The notes beneath the pieces are model-generated. The model made no database searches. It worked only from the letters and a program-made list of their open reading frames with translations, and had not been told where the DNA came from. Made by a program: the position numbers and the translations under genes. A stretch of DNA of 49,963 nt from Bacteroidota bacterium (GTDB lineage Bacteria > Bacteroidota > Bacteroidia > Bacteroidales > F082), in assembly GCA_018816765.1 (NCBI GenBank), contig JAHIUX010000008.1, positions 1-49,963 on the forward strand. Reading direction: 5' to 3'. Shown here piece after piece: positions 43,866-49,963 of the stretch (position 1 is the first letter of the stretch; each line of letters starts with the position of its first letter).

Positions 43866-45659
43866 CTATTGCAACATAACAGAAAGGGCGACTACGCCCG
43901 GGCCGGTATTTGTAACCAGAACAGGTGAAGCCTGTTGAATGAAAACTGGTTTTTTGCCGGTTAATTCTTCCATGCGCGATGCGTACCATTCGGCACCTGC
44001 GAGGTTGTCGGCATGAGAGATGGCATAGCCCCAGACTTGTTTGTTACCAACAAAACGCTTCATCTCATCCATGACCATTTTCATGCTGGCTTTTTCGCTG
44101 AAAGGTTTGCCAAACACTTCAGTTTTACCATGGTTTTTCACCTCGACGATAGGCTTAATTCCGAGTAATTTACCCATCAGTCCTTTGGAATAGCTCACCC
44201 TGCCGCTTTTCACCATGTATTTCATGGTGCGGGAGGTGACGAGTATTTTGGTGTTTAGTGACCATAGTGTCATCTTTTCCACAATGTCATCATGCGTGGC
44301 GCCTGCATCAATGGCTTCGGCTGTGCGCAAAACCACCAGCCCAAGTGCACTTGTAAGGCGCTTGGTATCAACAACTGAGATTTTCTTTCCGGATTCCTCA
44401 TTTGCTTTGCGGGCCGCATTGCTGCTGTTTTGCCATGTGCCGCTCATGCCGGCACTGATATGCGCACTAATGATGGATTCGTAGTGTGTGGCCAGGTAAT
44501 TATAGCGGTTAACAAAATCGTTGAACGCAGGTTGTGCTGTGCTTGGATACACAGGTGAAGCCTGCAGCTTTTTATAAAACTGCTCTGGCTGCATGGTGAT
44601 CCTGTCGAGGTAAAACTCCTCGCCAAAGTGAACCGTTAACGGAACTACCTGAATCTGATATTTTTGCAGCATTTCCATAGGAAGGTCGCAGGTGGAGTCA
44701 GTGACCAGCCCGATGGCATATTTGCGGTTTGATGCGAGGTCATTTTGCATGACCATATCATCGACTTTTTTATAGGTGATGGTTCCAAGTTTTGCAACAG
44801 ATTCAAACAAGCGCCATGGCTCATCTGTGTGGATGTGGATCCGCATTTTGGTTGGTGAACCGGCAATAACCGTTGAGTCGCCAAAGCCGTTCAGTGCATC
44901 CCTGAAGCTTTGTTTTGACAGGTTTTTTCCGGTGATCAATGCTTCAGTACAAAACCTGAAGGTAATGTCTTCGTGGTTGATATTATCTTCAGCTTCAATA
45001 ACTTCAATTTTAGATGTATCAAACATCAGTTGCTGTTGGCCGTTCTTGAAATAATCGAACATGCCTTCGAGGAAAACAACAAATCCTTTTGCACCGGCAT
45101 CAACCACATTTGATTTGGCCAGCACAGCAAGTCGTGTGGTGGTTAATTTGAGCGATTCCATGGCTTTCAGAAGTCCATCGAGCAAAAGCCGCAGGAAATC
45201 ATCAAATGAATCCTTGAACTGGTAAATGTATTCAGCCCAGTCCTTGATAACCGAAATCATGGTTCCTTCAACCGGGTTTGCAATGGCTTCGTACGCATAC
45301 TTCACTGCATTTTTCATATATTCAGCAAAAGCGCTGACAGTGAGTGTTTCCTCTTCTTTGATCTCATTGCTGAAGCCATACAGGAACTGTGCGAAAATAA
45401 TCCCCGAATTCCCCCTGGCGCCATTCAATGCTGCATCAGCCAGGGCGACGGCGGTGAGTTTGAGGTTTTCGTGAGGCTGCGCTGTGTTTACAATACTCCG
45501 CATCGTTGAGGCAAGGTTTGTGCCGGTGTCGGCATCTGCCACAGGAAATACATTGATTTTGTTGAGGAGTTTTTGATTTTCAAAAATACGCTGAGCGCCG
45601 GCAACAAAGCTATAATATAGCTGTAAGCCGTTTATTTCAGTGATTTTTTTATCTTCCAA
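43866..45659 (-). CDS. DAK2 (FakA-like) and DegV (FakB-like) fusion protein
   Basis: A 597-residue two-part protein. The N-terminal DhaL/DAK2 kinase-like domain (about 10-200) has the nucleotide loop VADADTGTNLASTM and LNGARGNSGIIFAQFL. A FakA-type middle region follows (FRFCTEALITGKNLS, MRIHIHTDEPWRLF). A DegV domain (about 311-597) starts YAIGLVTDSTCDLP and contains SAGMSGTWQNSSNAA, the fatty-acid-binding loop region. In Gram-positive bacteria FakA and FakB are separate and together phosphorylate exogenous fatty acids. Here kinase and carrier parts sit in one chain. Activity on fatty acids is inferred. It has its own promoter and terminator. Confidence 0.88.
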   Translation of the reverse strand: MEDKKITEINGLQLYYSFVAGAQRIFENQKLLNKINVFPVADADTGTNLASTMRSIVNTAQPHENLKLTAVALADAALNGARGNSGIIFAQFLYGFSNEIKEEETLTVSAFAEYMKNAVKYAYEAIANPVEGTMISVIKDWAEYIYQFKDSFDDFLRLLLDGLLKAMESLKLTTTRLAVLAKSNVVDAGAKGFVVFLEGMFDYFKNGQQQLMFDTSKIEVIEAEDNINHEDITFRFCTEALITGKNLSKQSFRDALNGFGDSTVIAGSPTKMRIHIHTDEPWRLFESVAKLGTITYKKVDDMVMQNDLASNRKYAIGLVTDSTCDLPMEMLQKYQIQVVPLTVHFGEEFYLDRITMQPEQFYKKLQASPVYPSTAQPAFNDFVNRYNYLATHYESIISAHISAGMSGTWQNSSNAARKANEESGKKISVVDTKRLTSALGLVVLRTAEAIDAGATHDDIVEKMTLWSLNTKILVTSRTMKYMVKSGRVSYSKGLMGKLLGIKPIVEVKNHGKTEVFGKPFSEKASMKMVMDEMKRFVGNKQVWGYAISHADNLAGAEWYASRMEELTGKKPVFIQQASPVLVTNTGPGVVALSVMLQ

Positions 45660-45701
45660 GGTACATAGTATTAATAATGACTAAAAAACCTTACAGGGAT
45701 G

Positions 45702-45709
45702 CAAATATA
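45702..45709 (-). promoter_or_regulatory. Promoter -7 element for the DAK2-DegV gene
   Basis: TATATTTG on the minus strand matches TAnnTTTG, 42 bp before the ATG at 45659. Confidence 0.55.
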
Positions 45710-46044
45710 CTAATTCCTGACCTAATCGGTCTGTTATCTGCATTTAAGTTAAGAAAATATTCAATAAAATTATTTAACATGCATATAAACAGACATATAT
45801 AAACAGATCACTTACATTGATTGTTCATAAGTTTTTTTACGTTTAGGCGGGTAATATTTGTTAAATATTTAACAATATCACAAAATTCAAGGCCAATAAT
45901 TCACAAAATCAAATACCAGATTGACAGTGCATATTTGATAATGCGTGTAAAGCCAATTACATAGCTTTTTGTATTTGATTATGTGTAATAAATAAATAAA
46001 AATACTTTGTATTGGATTTGTACAAAAGGAGGGAGAGACAAAGT
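45710..46044. other. AT-rich intergenic region
   Basis: No gene is seen. It contains a tandem-like repeat of ATATAAACAGA (45783-45793 and 45797-45807) and the 18-bp palindrome listed separately. These could be regulatory for the DAK2-DegV gene. Confidence 0.5.
45858..45875. promoter_or_regulatory. 18-bp perfect palindrome
   Basis: TTGTTAAATATTTAACAA is its own reverse complement. Its right part, TTAAATATTTAACAAT, recurs exactly at 37836-37851 in the 2-oxoacid oxidoreductase operon. It could be an operator, but the sequence is AT-rich and it lies about 150 bp upstream of the nearest promoter. Confidence 0.4.
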
Positions 46045-46836
46045 CTATGAGTTGTTTCTTTGCCTGACCGCTTCAAAAACAACAATGGCCGCTGAGGTTG
46101 AAATGTTTAAGGAATCAGCTATGCCATGCATCGGAATGATGATCCGGTGATTTGCAGCTACCAACCAGGCTTCAGTGAGTCCGGTTGCCTCTGTTCCCAT
46201 GATGATGGCAGATGCCTGTGTGAAGTCGGCCCTTGTGTATGGTATTGATGCTTCCAAAGAGGTGGCATAACTGAGGATTTGGTGCTTGTCCAACCATTGA
46301 ATAACCTCTGCAGTGGTTGAAGTGTAAATGGGCACAGTGAACACGCATCCAACGCTTGAGCGGATGGTGTTGGGGTTGTAAATGTCGGTTCGGGGGTCAC
46401 ACACGATAACGGCATCAAGCCCGGCCGCATCGGCTGTGCGGAGCACTGCTCCTAGGTTCCCGGGTTTCTCAACCGATTCCACAACCAGGATCAATGGTTT
46501 TTCTGAGGGGTTGAAATTTGCTAGATGGTGCTGTTTTGGCAGAAAAACGGCAACAAAGCCATCAGAGCCTTCCCTATAGGCAATCTTCTCGAAAACTTCG
46601 GGGGTAATGGCTTCCTGGTCACAGTGCTGAGGAAGGCGTTTCAGTAATTCGTTGTTCTGTTCTGATTTGCATAGATCAGGGCAATAGTAAAACTGCGCAG
46701 CTTCATATGCCGAACGCAAGGCCCTGTCGATTTCACGAAAACCCTCCACCACAAACAAGTTTTGCTGTTGCCGTTCGGTTGCCTTCGATAGCCGGACAAT
46801 ATTTTTGATTTTTGGGTTGTTCCTGCTTGTTATCAT
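46045..46836 (-). CDS. TrmH/SpoU family RNA 2'-O-methyltransferase
   Basis: A 263-residue SPOUT methyltransferase. An N-terminal substrate-binding part (KIKNIVRLSKATERQQQ, FVVEGFREIDRAL) is followed by the knotted SAM domain. Its three motifs are present: KPGNLGAVLRTADAAGLDAV, IIMGTEATGLTEAW and IPMHGIADSLNISTSAAIV. The target (a tRNA or 23S rRNA ribose) is unknown. It follows the saccharopine dehydrogenase family gene by 21 bp and is probably co-transcribed with it. Confidence 0.92.
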   Translation of the reverse strand: MITSRNNPKIKNIVRLSKATERQQQNLFVVEGFREIDRALRSAYEAAQFYYCPDLCKSEQNNELLKRLPQHCDQEAITPEVFEKIAYREGSDGFVAVFLPKQHHLANFNPSEKPLILVVESVEKPGNLGAVLRTADAAGLDAVIVCDPRTDIYNPNTIRSSVGCVFTVPIYTSTTAEVIQWLDKHQILSYATSLEASIPYTRADFTQASAIIMGTEATGLTEAWLVAANHRIIIPMHGIADSLNISTSAAIVVFEAVRQRNNS

Positions 46837-46857
46837 GACCCGTATGAAAAAGGTTTA

Positions 46858-48009
46858 TCAGCAACAAAGATCAGTTACTTTTTCGTGGTAAACGACACCA
46901 CGTGCTTTGAGCCCATTCAGCATGAATTCGACACAACGGGTGTCTTTGCCAACAATTTCCGGAACATGAATACCTGGTGTGGTAAACACTCCCTGCGCAA
47001 TCATGCGAAGAGCAACTGTGGCTGAATAACCGGTTGTCCTGGCCATTGAATGAATGCCTGTTTGCTGGCTGTATTCATCGTAAAGGAAATATTCGAACCG
47101 CTTCTTCTTGCCTTCAGCTGTAATTCCTTCTACCATAATCTTCATTACCGTGATGTCTTCCTCGCCCGGCTGAAGTTGCCAGGCCGGAAACAGCAGTTGC
47201 TTTGTGAATGCGAGCGGGCTGATCTTTGTCCCGTTAATCTCAACCGGATCCAGACTGAAAAAGCCACTTTGTTTTAACACCTTAATCTTTTCGATATGAC
47301 CAGGATACCTCAGGGTCTTCTCAGCCATATAATCAGCCTTAATGGTGTAGGCAAGTGACCTGAGTCCATCGCTGTTAAAGGCTTCTAACGTACCGATATG
47401 TTCAAAATCAATCAGTTCAGCTTCAGATAGGGCTTCCTTGATTACGATTTTGCCGTTTTCAACCAGCCGCGCTGGACGTGTGTATTCTTCGATGACATCA
47501 GCCGGCGAGAACACGGCTTTATACTCCCATGGAAATGAGCGCAACTTTGGCAGACCTCCAACGTAGATCAGGGCCTTTTGCACATGATTCAACTGTGAAG
47601 CCGCATATCCGGTAAGCAGGTGACTCATGCCCGGTGCAACACCCATATCGCAAATGACGCAGGTATTGTGCTTCAGCGCCAGCTCAGTAAGGCCAAATAC
47701 ATCTTCCGGATAAAAGGCAATGTCGACAACAGGCTTTTGCTGTTCAATCAGCCGGATCAGGGTTTCAAAACCCATAAAGCCCGGTACGGCATTAATAAAC
47801 AAGTCGTAACGTTTGGTGATGCTTTTGAGGGCATGCGCGTCTGACAGGTCGAGTTGGTGGGTTTTTACACTGCTATTGGCAAACAAGGCAAGCCTTTCAG
47901 CTGAAATATCTACAATGCCAACACCAAATTCGTCATTTGCGGCCAGGTCAAGTGCCATGGGACGGCCAACGAGCCCGGCACCCAAAACCAATACATTTTT
48001 TTTATTCAT
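46858..48009 (-). CDS. Saccharopine dehydrogenase family protein
   Basis: A 383-residue NAD(P)-dependent enzyme. The Rossmann motif is VLVLGAGLVGRPMALDLA at the N-terminus. FINAVPGFMGFETLIRLIEQ and ICDMGVAPGMSHLLTGYAA are typical of the C-terminal glutamate-forming saccharopine dehydrogenase group. SMARTTGYSATVALRMIAQG lies near the end. In that group saccharopine is oxidised to glutamate and aminoadipate semialdehyde, suggesting lysine catabolism, but no partner lysine-ketoglutarate reductase is seen here and substrate assignment is tentative. Confidence 0.85.
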   Translation of the reverse strand: MNKKNVLVLGAGLVGRPMALDLAANDEFGVGIVDISAERLALFANSSVKTHQLDLSDAHALKSITKRYDLFINAVPGFMGFETLIRLIEQQKPVVDIAFYPEDVFGLTELALKHNTCVICDMGVAPGMSHLLTGYAASQLNHVQKALIYVGGLPKLRSFPWEYKAVFSPADVIEEYTRPARLVENGKIVIKEALSEAELIDFEHIGTLEAFNSDGLRSLAYTIKADYMAEKTLRYPGHIEKIKVLKQSGFFSLDPVEINGTKISPLAFTKQLLFPAWQLQPGEEDITVMKIMVEGITAEGKKKRFEYFLYDEYSQQTGIHSMARTTGYSATVALRMIAQGVFTTPGIHVPEIVGKDTRCVEFMLNGLKARGVVYHEKVTDLCC

Positions 48010-48094
48010 TTGCTGCGATTCAAGTTTGAAAGCGCCAAATTACAAAAAAATGCCGGAAACGAACTGTTTGTGTTTGGGAGCCTGCTGGGCGTGC

Positions 48095-49057
48095 TCAGAC
48101 GGCTTTCAGGCCGGTTGTTTTTTTTCGAAACAAAGTCCTGAAGCTGTTCTGTGAGATCAAAACGCCAAAAATGACAAGGGCCATTCCGATAAACTTGCCT
48201 GTTGAAATCACCTCTCCGATAATCAGAAAGCTGAAAATGGCAGTAAACACAGGAATTAGATTTGCGTATATATTGGTTCGGGCGATACCCATTGATTGAA
48301 CCGCTTTTGCGAAAAACACATAGGCAAGCGAACTGGCAAAGATGCCCAGTGCAGCAACGCTGATCAGCAAGCGGGAATCGGGCTGGATATGGCATAATGC
48401 TGAGCCTTCAAAATACAATACTACCGGCAAAAAGTAGAAGATACCAACGATATTTTGAACCAGAATGATAAACAGCGGACTGTATTTATGGGTGAGTTTT
48501 TTGAGCAAAATGCCGTAAACCAAAGCAGAAGCCACCGCGCCAAATAAAAACAAAAGGCCAAGTGGTGAAGCAGAAAGGCTTAAGTCGGCACGTAATACCA
48601 TGACCAGCACTCCGCCAAACGAAATGGCCAAACCAATGAAGTTATGCACCTTCAACCTTTCACGGAGAAACACAAAAGCCACGATGGGCATAAAAACCGG
48701 AATGGTAGCAATAATAACCGCACTGATGGTAGGTGACACCAGGCTGAGTCCGAAGTTCTCGCCGAGGAAATACAGAAAAGGGTTGAAACAAGCCGACAGG
48801 AGAAAAAGTGGAATGTCAGATGACGCAAGATGAAACTTTCTTCGGGTCAACAGATGCAGCATGGTCAGAAAAACAACCGAAATGATCAGCCTGAAAAAGA
48901 CCGTGGTGGCAGGTTCGAGGTATTCAAACACTATTTTCGACCAGATATAAGAAAACCCCCATAAAAGCATGGCCAGAAGGACGTAAATATGGACCTTAAT
49001 CGGACTTGTGCTCAAGTGGTTGCTAATAAGTTGGCGAAGGTAATTGAAAAGCCTCAC
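48095..49057 (-). CDS. DMT superfamily transporter (EamA family)
   Basis: A 320-residue inner membrane protein with ten predicted helices in two EamA repeats. VHIYVLLAMLLWGFSYIWSK opens the first repeat, and LLFLFGAVASALVYGILLKK the second. AKAVQSMGIARTNIYANLIPVFTAIF and FIGMALVIFGVLI are characteristic late helices. Such proteins export amino acids or metabolites. The substrate is unknown. Confidence 0.9.
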   Translation of the reverse strand: MRLFNYLRQLISNHLSTSPIKVHIYVLLAMLLWGFSYIWSKIVFEYLEPATTVFFRLIISVVFLTMLHLLTRRKFHLASSDIPLFLLSACFNPFLYFLGENFGLSLVSPTISAVIIATIPVFMPIVAFVFLRERLKVHNFIGLAISFGGVLVMVLRADLSLSASPLGLLFLFGAVASALVYGILLKKLTHKYSPLFIILVQNIVGIFYFLPVVLYFEGSALCHIQPDSRLLISVAALGIFASSLAYVFFAKAVQSMGIARTNIYANLIPVFTAIFSFLIIGEVISTGKFIGMALVIFGVLISQNSFRTLFRKKTTGLKAV

Positions 49058-49105
49058 CGGTTAACCAAATGCTAATGTTTAATCCCGAAAACGAACTACT
49101 GAAAA

Positions 49106-49852
49106 TCAGGAACGGTCCTTTTCGGTTAACAGACTGGTGTAATGTTTCAGGCTTCTGAGCAAAAGGGTAATCACGAGCGCGGCGCCAAAAACATAGGCGG
49201 ATGTTAACTTCCATTCGAAAATGCCATAGTCAAAATAGTCCCTGAAGAGGTCGATAAACATGAAACCAAAAACTGTTGCAAGCATGCCTGAATACTCCCT
49301 GCGGAGAACTGATTTGAAACTAAAAGGAACGGTGTTTTTGCGATAGGTCGAAAATCGGGGAATAAAGGCATGCGTTTTCAGTGACCAATCAAGGTAAATC
49401 TTTCCGAACTTCTTTTCGAGAAAGCGTTCTTCAGCAAACATAATGCGTTCGTAATAAATCCAGAAGGCCAGAGAAGTAATCAGTACAAAACTGAAATTGA
49501 AGGTGTAGAGTACGATTCCGATCCACATGAAATAATTGCCTACGTAAAGCGGGTGCCTAAGCACCGAGTAGATGCCAAGCGTATTCAGGCTTTCGGCCAC
49601 CTGACCCGACTTTGTATTTCTTCCCGAAGTGCCCTTTGGCGTTGTCCCAATACTGAGGGCGCGTAGGAAAAAGCCAAACAAGCTGAGTGCAACGGCAACG
49701 ATGGCTATGAGTCTCATCGATTGCTCGCTGAGCCAATCGGTGTCAGTGAAATACACAACAGGTACAGCCAGCAGGAATAGAACCACGGGTAATTCGCCCC
49801 TGTGCTTAAAGAGCCAGTTGCCGCTTTTTTCGAAGGAATGAATGAGTGCCAT
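49106..49852 (-). CDS. ICMT/PEMT-like membrane methyltransferase
   Basis: A 248-residue membrane protein with about six helices and the isoprenylcysteine-carboxyl-methyltransferase family SAM motif: LRHPLYVGNYFMWIG, then ERFLEKKFGKIYLDW. Relatives methylate prenylated proteins, phospholipids or, in Leptospira, lipid A phosphate. A lipid substrate is likely in bacteria but unproven here. The ATG at 49852 (MALIHSFEK) is used. A longer frame from 49897 begins upstream of the -7 element at 49872-49879. Confidence 0.82.
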   Translation of the reverse strand: MALIHSFEKSGNWLFKHRGELPVVLFLLAVPVVYFTDTDWLSEQSMRLIAIVAVALSLFGFFLRALSIGTTPKGTSGRNTKSGQVAESLNTLGIYSVLRHPLYVGNYFMWIGIVLYTFNFSFVLITSLAFWIYYERIMFAEERFLEKKFGKIYLDWSLKTHAFIPRFSTYRKNTVPFSFKSVLRREYSGMLATVFGFMFIDLFRDYFDYGIFEWKLTSAYVFGAALVITLLLRSLKHYTSLLTEKDRS

Positions 49853-49871
49853 GCATGAGTTTTTTGTCGTG

Positions 49872-49879
49872 CAAAAGTA
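49872..49879 (-). promoter_or_regulatory. Promoter -7 element for the ICMT-like gene
   Basis: TACTTTTG on the minus strand matches TAnnTTTG, 19 bp before the ATG at 49852. It decides the start of this gene. Confidence 0.6.
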
Positions 49880-49963
49880 TTCATTTTGGAGGTTCAAGCC
49901 GAGGTAAATATATAAGAATTTGAATGGCAGGGTGTTGTTGTGTTTCTAATATAAATATTCAGG

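Noticed and set aside
1-49963. tRNA, rRNA, CRISPR arrays or riboswitches
   Set aside because: No cloverleaf, rRNA segment, or regularly spaced repeat array was seen in the intergenic regions, and no known riboswitch core was recognised by eye.

Overview
The window reads as a chromosomal segment of an anaerobic or facultative member of the Bacteroidota, probably close to Bacteroidales/Marinilabiliales. The evidence is threefold. Three secreted proteins end in type IX secretion (T9SS) sorting domains. The block bamD-rpoZ-coaBC-DUF4835-recN is typical of the phylum. At least fourteen well-placed copies of the Bacteroidota -7 promoter element TAnnTTTG occur just upstream of gene starts. No rRNA, tRNA or CRISPR array was seen.

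Layout. Positions 1-4.7 kb hold carB and carA on the minus strand, preceded by a previously unlisted 35-codon leader ORF that runs through an intrinsic terminator and overlaps the carA start codon. This looks like a pyrBI-type attenuator. Positions 5-18.4 kb hold T9SS cargo proteins (5027, 10537, 15301), a COG2403-type GTPase, argS, an MBL-fold hydrolase divergent from a DUF6913-dapA operon, and a membrane protein. Positions 18.5-26.1 kb are housekeeping: a serine-palmitoyltransferase-like enzyme, then bamD, rpoZ, coaBC, a DUF4835 protein, recN and fabI. Positions 26.1-28.65 kb form an AT-rich accessory island: two same-orientation decayed IS1595/ISXO2-type transposase copies, about 97% identical over 510 bp, flank a CPBP-family membrane protease gene, a 40-codon small ORF and a 12-bp perfect inverted repeat. 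Positions 28.65-33.6 kb hold a propeller sensor kinase, its LytTR response regulator and two small lipoproteins.

Positions 33.7-45.7 kb, mostly minus strand, hold a voltage-gated-type K+ channel, a TIGR02757 protein, a four-subunit 2-oxoacid:ferredoxin oxidoreductase operon, an aminotransferase, a porin-like barrel, a small membrane protein, a fused ADP-forming acyl-CoA synthetase, and a DAK2-DegV fusion. Transaminase, 2-oxoacid oxidoreductase and ADP-forming acyl-CoA synthetase together form a plausible pathway for fermenting amino acids to organic acids with ATP formation. Positions 46-49.9 kb hold an RNA methyltransferase, a saccharopine dehydrogenase family enzyme, a DMT exporter and an ICMT-like membrane methyltransferase.

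Several starts were moved because the longest reading frame began upstream of a good -7 element: argS, the MBL hydrolase, DUF6913, the SPT-like enzyme, fabI and the ICMT-like gene. The most interesting observations are the carAB leader/attenuator, the paired decayed IS copies around the CPBP locus, the near-leaderless bamD start, and the 5'-terminal hairpin of the sensor-kinase mRNA.
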